From assembly GCA_018340805.1 (NCBI GenBank), contig JACMZG010000041.1:302024-366023 (forward strand): a stretch of 64,000 nt of DNA, written 5' to 3'. Position numbers and translations under genes: made by a program. This stretch comes from Microvelia longipes. Taxonomy: Eukaryota; Arthropoda; Insecta; Hemiptera; Veliidae. Shown piece after piece: positions 23,851-34,973 of this stretch (positions are counted from its first letter, which is position 1; each line of letters begins with the position of its first letter). A model generated the notes under the pieces. The model saw nothing but the letters and a program-made list of their open reading frames with translations, had not been told where the DNA came from and made no database searches.

Positions 23851-24695
23851 TAAATAATACAACATATGTTTAAATAAAATGTTTTATCAATAATATTGAA
23901 ATATAATCCACCCACGACGGACTAATCTTATCGTTTTAATTATCATTTCTTAAATTTGTTAATTCGTTTTACATGTTTTCTTTAAAAGAATATAAAAGCA
24001 GAATAAAAGATAAACACGGTGTAGAAAGAAACGTTTTATCCTAAATTAAAAACCATAGAGTTCAAGTTAAAAGAAAAAGTAATTTTTTATCTTCTCACTT
24101 TTCAAAAGCTTTTTGGGTTATTTAAACTAATTTGTCTTTTAGCTTTTTTTCTTTCAGTTTTGTTTAAAAAGAAACCTAACAAAATCTTAATCGATACTCA
24201 TTAGTTTGTTGTCATCGCTTTTTTCCCATTCAACAGTTTATTTTTTTTTTAATGTGAAACCTTCTTTTAAATTGGTTTGAGTCATTTGGTTCCTTAACCG
24301 CATGACCATAAATAATTATGGTTGTTTAATTATAAAAATGAAAAAAACATCTTACCTTAGTAAATTACAATTTATTTTATTTTTAATTAATTCATAAATT
24401 TAATTAAAATAATTAAATAGAAAAAATCAAAAAAATAAATATTAAGCATAAAACATAGGAAATACTGGCGTAGGTACTATCCATGTTTTAGGTTTAAGAA
24501 AGGATCTATTTGCTTCCATTATTAAATTAAATAAATACTGTGCTACCTTAAATTTACCCTTGATTCTTGGCAACCAACTAAGTTACAGGGCAGTAACTAA
24601 CTAAATAATTTTACATAAATTTAAATTTAATTAAAATCATCTTAAAAAAAATCTTAATAATATTAATTGAGTGCTCATTGTTTTTGTTTTTATAG

Positions 24696-27600
24696 GGGCT
24701 GAAGAGAAAAGAGAAAGAGAGATAAAAATGGAGCGAGATATGGAGGAGGTGGCTGAATCTGAAGGTCAACAGTGTCCGTTCTGTACGTTCAGCTGTGAGA
24801 GCGAATCCGGGCTCCAAGTGCATTTAGTAACTCAGCATCCGAACACTGATAATGCTCAACAAACGCCTGAACCTCCGCAAACCCCACAGAAAGAAATGCT
24901 TTGTCCACTATGCCAAGATTGTTTTTATGATAAAGAATCACTTGAAAAGCATGTCATGCAGATTCACAGTGTTAATTCGGAAGGATTGCAACGGTTGCTT
25001 GTTCTTGTCGATCAATCGCATTGGCTAAATAACGTTAATAGATCTCAACCACCTGCCCCGAGTCCTGCATCTAGCTCTGGGAGCAAAGAATTAGAAATAA
25101 GTCGGCTTAACCAATCTGATTCCGCTGAAGAAAAAGATGATCAGCAACAAGAAGATTCAATAGAAGACGAAAACAAATGTCAAACTTGCAATAAGTGTTT
25201 CAAGAATATTGATGATCTGTGTTTACATCAGAATGAATCGGGACATTTAGAGTTAAAGCAAACACCGTCTGGTCCTGGTTACTTGTGCTGGAAAAAAGGA
25301 TGTAATCAGTACTTTCAGACTGCTCATAGTTTACAGATGCACTTCAGAGAAATCCACGCCAGAAGTGGAAGTGGACAAAATATGGCTGTTAGTGAGAAAC
25401 ATGTTTATAAGTATAGGTGTAATCAATGCAGTTTGGCATTTAAGACGATGGAAAAGTTGCAGCTTCATTCACAGTATCACTTGATTAGAGATGCCACTAA
25501 GTGTGTACTTTGTGGAAGAAGTTTTAGATCTGTCCTTGCCCTTCATAAGCATGTTGAAACCGCTCATACCGAGTTATCAGAAGAAGAACTTAATGCTTAT
25601 AAACAAAGCTTGATGACTAATCCACTTCTTTTAGCTGGTATTAGTGGACAAATTTTAGATCCATCTACGACTGAACTTCTCAAAAGAGAAAGTATGAAAA
25701 TCGATGACGAAGCTATGGAAATAGACGATAAAGAGACTGATGAATCTATGCAAACTGACGACAACGAAGAACCTGGAATGTATAAAGAACAACAATTCCT
25801 AGAAGATTATTTGAACAGTCAAGCTATAGCTGAAGATAGTTACAACGATCCCAACAGAAAATACAAATGCCACAGGTGCAAAGTTGCTTTCACGAAGCAA
25901 AGCTATCTGACCAGCCACAACAAAACACTTCTTCATAGAAAAGGGGAAAAATTATCTTATCCAATGGAAAAGTATTTAGATCCAAACAGGCCTTACAAGT
26001 GTGATGTATGCAAAGAATCCTTTACTCAGAAGAATATTCTACTTGTGCATTATAACAGTGTAAGTCATTTGCACAAGTTAAAAAGAGCAATGCAGGACCA
26101 GCAGCAGCAAAATAATAACAACAACCCTATTCTTCCTCATCAAGCAACCGCCGCCGCTGCCATTGCCGCCAGTCTTGGTGTTCCCGCGTCTATTCTTGGC
26201 CAACAGAGTAAAGCTTCGGGCCCGGAAGAAGACGATAAGAAACCTTACAAATGCAATATTTGCAGGGTCGCTTACAGTCAAGGCTCGACGTTAGATATTC
26301 ATATGAGGTCTGTACTACACCAAACTAGAGCCTCTAAACTTCAAGATTTAGCGATATCTGGTCAGATAGACTTAAGCAAACCCCTTATCGAGCAGCCTGA
26401 ACCTCAGAAAGCCCAAGATCAACACAAGAAATTGATTCAAGAGATTCTAAGTTCGTCGCCAAAGCAACTCATGCCTTCCCCTCCGTCGTCCGGAAGCAGC
26501 GGGTCTTCTCAGGCCCCGGGCTCCTCGCCCACTATAGTTCCTCCGCCCGCCGCCTCCACACCTAACTCTACAGTTCCTACTAGTAATACAAATTCGACTG
26601 TGATACCCTCTCCTAATTCTCACGGTATGCTCACCTGCAATAGATGCAACGCTTTATTCGCTAATCAAGAGCAATTATCTACTCATCAGCAGCTATATTG
26701 CTTGTTTAATAATTCAATGCAGCTATTTCCACCGATGCCGACTCCACCTGGTTCAAATACTTTGACGTCTCCTCAACCAAACAACAATAAAACACCACCT
26801 CCGATTCCTTTGACACCAAACACTCCAACCAATGTTGATGACGTGTTTCCTAAAATAACTTTACCAGCTAAGAAATCTTCACAAATGTACAAACATTTAC
26901 TTGAAAGTTTCGGATTTGATTTGGTTATGCAATTTAACGAAAATCATCAAAGACGTCAAAGAAAAGAGAAAGAAGAAAATGAAAAAATGATGGCTGAAAT
27001 CTCATCAACTACGACGACGACGGAGGAACTGCCTAAAGAAGAACCAGCTTCGGAAGAACCAACTTCGGAAGTACCTGCCGAAAAAGCAGAAGAAAAGATG
27101 GAAGAAGAAGTGATAGATTTGCCTGAAGTTGGGAAATCAACTTGTCAACATTGTAATAAAGAATTTTCTAGCGTATGGGTTTTGAAGGCTCATTGTGAAG
27201 AAGTTCATAGAGATTTAGTTCCTCTCGACTTTCTTGAAAAATATGCCCAACAGATTAAATGTGAAATTGAAAAGAAAACAGTTCCTGGTACTGCATCACA
27301 GACAGCTAATTCAAGCACTAGTACTGTTTCATCTACAACAGTCCAGGAAGTCTCGACTCCAGAGAAAGAGGAATGTGAAAAAGTTGACGCTTCAACCAGC
27401 AGCGTAAAGACTCCTACCGGAGCTGTAGATGCATCTACTGCACCCAGTACTCCTACTGCTTCGTCGACTCCAGCATCAAGTAGCGAGTCAATTCCTCCAA
27501 ATCATTCTGGACTGAGTTCATCCTTAGCTAATGCAATGGCTACAATGGCTGCATCAGGAGCGAATCCAATGGCACTTGCACAACATATGAATGAAATGCA

Positions 27601-27937
27601 AGCTGCATTAAACGTTATGGCTGCTTCACAGCTCCAACAACAACTTCAGGGATTTAATCCTATGATGATGGGAATGGCTGGTTTAGGTATGGGGTTACCG
27701 CTAGGACTTAACATGCCCGCTCTCGCAGCAATGAACCTTCAACCTCCACTTGTACCTATGATGATGCCACCTCCAAACTCAGCCGCAGCCGCTGCCTTTG
27801 ATTCCATTGTGCAAAATAACATCTTTCAACAACAGCAGCCTTCTACTACTGCTCAAGCAGCTAATATGGATGCTGCTGCAGCTAATATGATGGCTAAGCA
27901 GCAACAAGCTCTCATTCAACAGCAACAACAGCAAATG
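24696..27937 (+). CDS. zfh2: zfh2 coding exon B (residues 902-1982)
   Basis: This is the central exon of the same transcription factor. It opens with AEEKREREIKMERDMEE and carries eleven finger pairs. First to last ligand in full-protein numbering: 928-949, 971-992, 1063-1085, 1099-1122 (C-x4-C), 1143-1163, 1171-1192, 1293-1315, 1337-1359, 1421-1443, 1549-1570 (last ligand Cys) and 1718-1739. Between fingers lie an acidic run (about 1236-1260), Pro/Ser/Thr-rich linkers, a charged KEKEEN-type segment (about 1655-1665) and, at the C-terminal end, Met/Gln/Ala-rich sequence with polyglutamine before the donor. The exon ends on a codon boundary (CAAATG|GTGAGT, phase 0). The upstream GTG at 24671 belongs to the intron and is not a start. 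The dense array of fingers before the homeodomains is the ZFHX3/4 arrangement. Confidence 0.95.
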
Positions 27938-28359
27938 GTGAGTATTGTTTTTATCCTTACTTTTTAATTTATTTATATTTATAAAACAACCATACATTCG
28001 CTGTCTATTAATTTTTAATTCTATTCTTTTATATTTAATTGTATGCCTATCTTTATATTCGTTTGCATAGGTTCGAATCAAATTTCGTTCATATTATTGT
28101 AGCTCATATAAATAATTCACTAATAAAATAATTTATTGCTTAGGAAAGAAGTATTTCTGTTGTTGTTCTTTCAAAATTGTTATTATCGTTTCACGAGAAA
28201 AGTGTTATAGTGAGACCTACTTATTCTTTACTTGGTGAAGTGTAATGTGTAAAGTTTAAAAATAATCGTCAATTTTTAAAAATAACATGTTATTATTTTA
28301 TTATTTTTTGTTTAAATTATTATAAATTTTTAATTGGATATACTTGTTTTCTTTTTTAG
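27938..28359 (+). other. zfh2: zfh2 intron (422 nt, phase 0)
   Basis: GTGAGT donor at 27938 and TTGTTTTCTTTTTTAG acceptor ending at 28359. In-frame stops lie inside. Splicing joins Met1982 to Ala1983 directly in front of homeodomain 1. Confidence 0.93.
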
Positions 28360-31300
28360 GCTCAGGCACAGGCCAACGCTAATAATCAAAAGCGTGCTCG
28401 TACTAGAATTACTGATGATCAGCTAAAAATTTTAAGAGCACATTTTGACATCAATAACTCTCCTTCTGAAGAGCAAATCCATGAGATGGCAACTTCAAGT
28501 GGTCTTCCTCCCAAAGTTATAAAACACTGGTTTAGGAATACGCTTTTTAAGGAGAGGCAGAGGAACAAAGATTCACCATACAACTTCAATAATCCCCCGT
28601 CGACTACATTAAACTTAGAAGAATATGAGAAGACGGGAGAAGCGAAGGTGACCCCTATTAATCCGGCGACACTAGAAGAAGACGAAACTTCAGTGTCAAC
28701 AAAGGAAGAGAGGAAGAGCCCGTCCCCTCCTCGCCCTTCCACGCCTGAAACTCCTCTGCCTGTAAAACAAGAACAGGCCTCTCAACCTCAGGACGAACCA
28801 CCTTCTCCTGAGCCACCAGTCACTCCATCACCCACTCCGATGCAACAACAAGTTCAGATGCAATCTGCTTCTCAGCAATCGTCACCACCACCTCAATTTC
28901 AGTCTCAATCCATGCAAATGTTTCCATCGCCTGATATGATTAAAACTGAACCTAAAGATTGCATGGATTCCCATGAGATGATGCAAAACGAAGAAAAATC
29001 ACCAAATCCATTTAGTCAGTTACAACTTCAAATCCCTATTAGTCAGGCAGTCACTATGACTCCTGTCAGTAGGAACAGTTCACCTGAAAATTTGACACTA
29101 TCGTCTATTATAAACTCCCAATTAAGTAACAGCATGGCTCAACATATGGGTGCCCATGCTAACATGCTACCCCCTCCACTAAACCCAAACAGCTTTGGTA
29201 GCACACAGACTACATCTCAGCCAGGTACTCCAACATCATCCGATTCGTTTTCTCATGCACTCCTTGGAGGCTGTATGGGATCAAGTGGTTCATCAGGTAA
29301 AAGAGCAAATAGAACCAGATTTACTGACTACCAGATTAAAGTTCTCCAAGAATTTTTTGAAAACAATGCTTACCCTAAAGATGATGATCTTGAATACTTA
29401 TCTAAACTATTAAATTTAAGTCCAAGAGTAATAGTTGTTTGGTTTCAAAATGCAAGACAGAAAGCGAGAAAAGTTTATGAAAATCAACCTCCAGTAGAAT
29501 TGTCAGCTGGCGTAGACGAAGCTGGCAGATTTCAAAGAACGCCTGGATTGAACTATCAGTGTAAAAAATGCCTCTTGGTGTTCCAACGTTATTATGAGTT
29601 GATTAGGCATCAAAAAACGCATTGCTTTAAAGAAGAAGACGCAAAAAGATCTGCTCAAGCTCAAGCTGCTGCCGCTCAAATGGCTGCCGTACTATCATCT
29701 GAAGATTCAAACTCAAGCACAGTGGAGCCAAATCAACAGCATCAGCCTAACCATTCAGTAGCTACTAATTTGTCTATACCATCAGCACCTGTCACTCCTA
29801 ATCCACCTTCCAGCTTGTATTCACCGTCCCCTGCACCGTCAGTCACACCAACACCTGACGGGAAAGAAAGTTCTTTTCAGTGTGAAAACTGCAATTTAGT
29901 TTTTCCTAGATTTGATTTATGGCGGGAACATCAATTAGTGCATATCATGAACCCAAACCTTTTTCCATCGTATCCACCTGACAGCCCTTTTGGAATACTG
30001 CAGCAGCATGCTCAGTTGCAGCAACAACACCAACAACAACAACAAGCTCAAGAACAACAAGAGCAACAAAGACAGCAACCTCCTCAACAGCCATCCCCTA
30101 GTCCTAGTCAATCTCAGCAAATGGCCGCTATGAATCAAGATCTGTCTCTAAGTCCGACATCAACCCATCCTCTTATGTCTATGCTAGCTACTAAAAGAAA
30201 ACTCGAAGAGTATGTCGATAGCTCTCACGACGAGAAAGACCACGAACATCCAAAAGATAAACGACTGAGAACTACAATCCTTCCTGAGCAACTTGAATAT
30301 CTCTATCAGAAATATCAAATAGAAAGCAATCCATCGAGAAAAATGTTGGAAAATATAGCTGCTGAAGTCGGTTTAAAAAAAAGGGTGGTTCAGGTTTGGT
30401 TTCAGAACACAAGAGCCAGAGAGAGGAAAGGTCAGTTCAGAGCTCACGCTCAAGTAATTAACAAGAGGTGCCCTTTCTGTCCTGCTCTGTTTAAAGTCAA
30501 ATCTGCCCTAGAAAGTCACTTGACTACTAAACATTCAGATCAGTGCAGTAGAGGCGAAATTAACATCGATGCTTTACCTGATGAAGATACTTCTATGGAA
30601 TCTTCATCTTCGTTCACTGAGGGACAGAAATCATGCAGCCTAAACATACCAGCCGTATTTTCACAGTTTTCCGGCGACATGGAGAGCTCATTAAAAAAAT
30701 ATTACGAAGACACCATGAAAAGGTATATGAGTAACGTGCAAGCACACCATTTGCAGAACGGTGGCGTCCTTGGTAAAGACGGCCTTCCAACTGATCTCAG
30801 TGTTAAAATTAAGTCGGAAGACGAACAAGGAGGTGAAGGTGGGGGTGACTGCCCGCTGGATCTAAGCAAACCTGTTGACTTGAGTCGCCCTGTAAATTTA
30901 ACCCTTGAGCCGGATATCAAGTCTTTTATGGATCACGCAATATTTGGTGACATGAGCGAGAGAAGTTTTGGTGGTGATGATGACAGCATGTCTGAATGTA
31001 CAGATAACATGGACGAAGATGGTGAATCTTCACCTCAACGTTCAGGAACACCTGGTAAGAACAAACGATTTCGCACACCTATGTCAATGATTCAAGTAAA
31101 ATTGATGAAATTATTGTTTAACGATTACAAAACACCTACAATGGCTGAATGTGAGATGCTCGGTCGTGAAATCGGTTTACAAAAAAGGGTGATACAGGTG
31201 TGGTTCCAAAACGCACGAGCTAAAGACAAGAAGTACAAGTCGGGACCGAGTTCTTCAGAAGAGAGACAACCAGAAGAATGTAAATTCTGTCAGTTTAAGT

Positions 31301-31693
31301 ACAATTCAAAGTTTTCAGTCCAGGATCATATTTTTACTAAGAAACATATTGAAGCCGTCAAAAGCTTTCTAGAAGCCACTTTTAAACACGAAGGAGGCGA
31401 GGGTGAATTTACCGTACCTGCCACACCCGGCGTTTCCGGTGATCCAAGCAACAACAACAACAATATAAGTAGCAATAATAACAACACTCAACAACAAATG
31501 GCTCAACTGCAAATGCTTCAAATGGCTAGTCTGTCTCTACCGCAAGCACAAGCGATGGCAATGGCTGTCAAAATGGAAGGAAAAGACCAAACGCAACCGT
31601 CACCGGAAGATTTGGCTCTATTACAGCAGCTCTACAACGTCGGTGCTTCCTATCCCCAGGGGTTCATGCATCCTGCACTTCTTTCAGCTACTG
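28360..31693 (+). CDS. zfh2: zfh2 coding exon C (residues 1983-3093, plus one base), four homeodomains
   Basis: This is the homeodomain-bearing exon. The frame is open from the acceptor at 28360, 42 codons before the first ATG, and those codons encode the start of homeodomain 1. Homeodomains: HD1 about 1992-2051 (HWFRN), HD2 about 2296-2355 (VWFQN), HD3 about 2615-2674 (VWFQN), HD4 about 2883-2942 (VWFQN), all with Asn51. Four fingers intervene: 2383-2403, 2490-2510, 2686-2707 and 2956-2978. PxDLS motifs, the type bound by the corepressor CtBP, are at 2792-2796 (PTDLS), 2814-2818 (PLDLS) and 2820-2824 (PVDLS). SUMO-type sites VKQE, IKTE, IKSE and VKME centre on Lys 2118, 2177, 2800 and 3053. 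Polyglutamine lies near 2535-2555 and poly-Asn near 3012-3024. The exon leaves through CTACTG|GTGAGT, phase 1. Vertebrate ZFHX3 has more sequence and two more fingers after this point, so the 3' end is missing. Confidence 0.95.
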
Positions 31694-33539
31694 GTGAGTT
31701 ACATTTTTAATTCAACTTTTTTTTATTCTGAACAAAGAAATAATCTTAAATTTTAAAAAATTTAATTAAAACATTAAAAAATTTTTAAAAAAAGTTAAAA
31801 GAAATTATGAAATTAAAAAAAAATTAATTAAAAATTTAAAAAAAAAACATATAAAATTTTATTAAAACAATTTTACTTATCAACACTTACTTAAATTATG
31901 AATTTTATTTAAAAATTTAAAATTATTTCTTTCATTTATAATATTTTTTTAACAATTTAAGTCTTAACTTTTAGTTTTTCCATCATAAAATAATTATATT
32001 ATACTTTTGTCATTAAATTTCATTCTTATTATAATAATAACCATTACCTATTTAACTTTAAAGACTTTTCCCTACTTTTCACAACTATTTTAAATCAAAC
32101 TAGTTTTCTTTAAGTTAAAAATTTCAAAATAAAATATTAAATACTTTTTAAATAATTCAAAAAAAATTTTTCTTAATTCTTTTTTTTCTTAAAAATATTA
32201 ATGATCTTATTCTATTAATCCTTATTCTTTCTATTTTTAATTATTTATACTATTATTATTTTTATTTATAAAATATTTTTAATTTAATTTTGAAAAAATA
32301 GAAATAACCGGAAGGGAAGTTCCTTTTTAAAGTATAACCCCTCAATGCTTTTTTTAAAAAAATGACAGCCAATAACCGGCATTGAAGCGTTAAAAATGAA
32401 GGGTGCATCCCTTTGTTGAAAGAAATGAAAAATATGAACTTCAAAAAAAGTTTTTGTCTTAAAAATACCAAGTTTAAAAAAAATCAGGTAAAAAAAATAG
32501 TGTAACTGATTTGTTCCTAATCAATAAGATCATATTGATCTACAAATCCTCCCCTTTTTTTTTATTAATGTGGCTTCCTTCAACCCTTTTAATCAGCCAA
32601 TCACGTTTAAGTTTATAGGCGATCTTATATTTCATTGGGTTCTTTCTTCGTTTAAGATCCTTTTTTGCTTTATTAACAAACCCGATTTTTCGTGATCCGA
32701 TTTTTGCAGCTTTTTTTCTATTATTTTTTCCTATCTTATTTATTTTGTTCTATTGTTCAATTGCCTATTATGTTTTCTGTTAACGGTTATTTTTTATTGT
32801 TATTTTTTCCCTCATTTTATTACTCAAGATTCTGTAAATTATCTTTTAAAAATAATAAAAAAAAAATACATTAAATTAAATGAACAATACAAATGCATAC
32901 TAAAACTAAGGTTAAAAATGACTAATACAAAACAAAAGTATAAGATGTATGTAAGTAAAATAAAATAAATAAATTAAAACACAGGAAGATCACATCCTGA
33001 ACCTTAAAAATAAATAATTTAGACGAAGGCGGATTTAATTAAATATTTCTTTAAATTTATATTTTATTCAAATTTTTTGACAAGGGGAACTTCCGTTTTA
33101 TTTTAAAGGGTTATAAGAACAATTCTGATTGGTCCAATTCATATTAAAATTGAATCGCATTGGTTTATTTTTAGAGGATGCGAGGGTGGAATATATATCT
33201 GTAATTTGAGCGTCAATATAGGGTTTAAATTTACTCGAAGGACGAAAAATAGTATTTTTTCTTTATATTTTTGTTTTTTATTCCTTAAGTTATGGCACAT
33301 GTGGGGCCTTAATATTTTTTTTGTTCCGGAAATGTAATTTTTTTCGAAATGGAATATTTATGATAATTAAATAAACGTTGAGTCATACTTATAGGATCAC
33401 TTCAAAAGGAGAGTACCTCTTAAAACTTAAATGCGGATCTGTAATATATTAATAATTAAATAATATGTTTAATTAAAATTTACCTGCACTGTACCATATA
33501 AAATTACCGATTTTGGGAGTAAGTAAGGCTAATAGTAAT
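31694..33539 (+). other. zfh2: start of the long 3' intron of zfh2; nothing else seen
   Basis: GTGAGT donor at 31694. Reading through adds only ELHF before a stop. What follows is AT-rich sequence with somewhat more complex patches at 32290-32700 and 33070-33260 (CCAAT/ATTGG words) but no open frame. No acceptor followed by zfh2-like coding sequence was found between here and 64000, so the intron probably exceeds 32 kb. Confidence 0.7.
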
Positions 33540-33542
33540 TAT

Positions 33543-33603
<61 letters not shown>

Positions 33604-33622
33604 ATAATATATATATACACAA
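33540..33622. repeat. (AT)n microsatellite
   Basis: About 80 bp of interrupted AT dinucleotides. It creates the Ile/Tyr-repeat end of a chance minus-strand frame. Confidence 0.9.
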
Positions 33623-34124
33623 AAACGAAAAATGACTCATTGGTTTCCAATATCTTGTTATTTTTTTCTTGTATGATTCATTAACTTCATTACATGAGAT
33701 ATTTTTAGGGGATAAAGAATAGTAACATAAAAATGAATTATGACTATAAACAAAAAGTACAAAAAAAACATGGCTACTAAAGTACATTTTTTAAGTGTGG
33801 GGGAGAACAGTTTTTTTTTAGTATTAATTTAGTTCTTTCCCTAGATCCCTACCCCCAGAGGCTTCCCTATATTAGGGTATTTTTAGGGTAGTTTTTTTCT
33901 AAAAAAAAGAATAAAATAAAAAAATTATAAGGGTGAGTGTGAGCCGCCATGGAGGATAGTGAAGGAAAAATTAAATATGTTTGAATAGTTTTTTGTTTTA
34001 GAAAATAAATATTTTTTATTTACAATTTTTTTACAGGTAGTTTTATAAATTGTCCAAATATCTAAGTAAAAATTTTAAAATATTTTATTATTTTACAATT
34101 TTTTTATTAACGAAATAAAATATA
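33623..34124. other. non-coding intronic DNA, no gene seen
   Basis: AT-rich, with nothing recognised. Confidence 0.4.
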
Positions 34125-34152
34125 AAATATATATATATATATATATAATATA

Positions 34153-34185
<33 letters not shown>

Positions 34186-34205
34186 TATATATATACTATA
34201 TGTAT
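34125..34205. repeat. (AT)n microsatellite
   Basis: Interrupted AT dinucleotides. Confidence 0.9.
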
Positions 34206-34355
34206 ATTGCTGGATAGGATATGAATACTTCGATTTGTGTATTACTTGTAAATAGCTATATAAATAAATAAATTCTTGTTTTTAGGGTCTTGTTGGGGAA
34301 AGACCCCAACATTAATTCAAGTTGACGATATCTTTAATTATGAATTATGTAAACT

Positions 34356-34425
34356 AAGAGCATTGTGCAGATGAGAAACCCAAATCTCCGGTCCCGAAAT
34401 CAAATGCTTATACTATCACGGGAAG
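34356..34425 (-). mobile_element. tRNA-derived SINE, family 1 (fragment)
   Basis: AGAGCATTGTGCAGATGAGA followed by AACCCAAATCTCCGGTCCCG and AAATCAAATGCTTATAC aligns, with substitutions, to the tRNA-like head of the copy at 13653-13840 (CCTCCGGTGCCGAAATCAAC). Confidence 0.5.
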
Positions 34426-34826
34426 ATTGAAAAAAGTATTTTACAAATAATATGAGTATAACCCTATATTATATAGTATAGGGTTTTATAAATAATAAAT
34501 TTATAAAATTTATAATTAACAATTCTATAAATGTAGTAATGATATAAGTTAATTAACTTTTACAGTATAGTAAACAATTTAATTAATGTAATTTGCAAAT
34601 AATTGAAAAACAAATGTATAAATACACTTATACATGCGTAAAGAATTAAAACTTTATAGTAAAAATATATTTATTACATATATAGTATACTTTATCAATA
34701 TCTAACCATATTGCAAATTATATTACTTTAGTAAAATCAGTAATTATTTACATTTACGGTGGCTCGTGCTACTTGCCGGAAGGATATACTTAAATTTTTT
34801 TTAACATATGCTAATTTTCTTGTACA

Positions 34827-34973
34827 ATGGAAAACCCCCCTCTGAACAATCCGAACCACAAACAGGTGTCAGAGGCGCATCTTTTCAGCCACGCGACCAA
34901 AACGAGCCCAAATCCCCTAAAGCAAAAACCACATGCAAATTTGAAAGAAACAACTTCGCATTTTACTAACTAA
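34827..34973 (+). CDS. candidate 48-codon small ORF in the zfh2 intron
   Basis: ATG at 34827 in a strong context (ACAATGG) opens a 48-codon frame ending in TAA at 34971. The predicted peptide (MENPPLNNPNHKQVSEAHLF...) is Asn/Pro/Lys/His/Ser-rich with no membrane segment or signal peptide, and I do not recognise it. The frame matches an island of clearly higher GC (CCCCCCTCTGAACAATCCG, GGCGCATCTTTTCAGCCACG) in very AT-rich sequence, and that base-composition edge is the reason for listing it. An in-frame stop lies just upstream and no splice acceptor abuts it. It could also be part of an unrecognised repeat or a non-coding conserved element. Confidence 0.2.
   Translation: MENPPLNNPNHKQVSEAHLFSHATKTSPNPLKQKPHANLKETTSHFTN

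Larger units (their letters stand above)
21352..24695 (+). other. zfh2: zfh2 intron (3344 nt, phase 1)
   Basis: GT donor at 21352 and TTTTTGTTTTTATAG acceptor ending at 24695. Joining G from exon A to GG of exon B gives Gly902 and keeps the frame. The intron holds a minisatellite at 21455-22125, a minus-strand SINE at 23290-23534 and (TTTA)n low complexity at 23640-23850. The stretches 22126-23289 and 23851-24690 show nothing recognisable. Confidence 0.92.

Noticed and set aside
24671..24695. GTG start of a separate gene at exon B
   Set aside because: It lies in the intron pyrimidine tract; the acceptor AG at 24695 and matching phase show exon B continues zfh2.
28419..28742. 107-residue minus-strand frame at the start of exon C
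   Set aside because: Antisense to homeodomain 1 and its linker; explained by coding bias on the plus strand.
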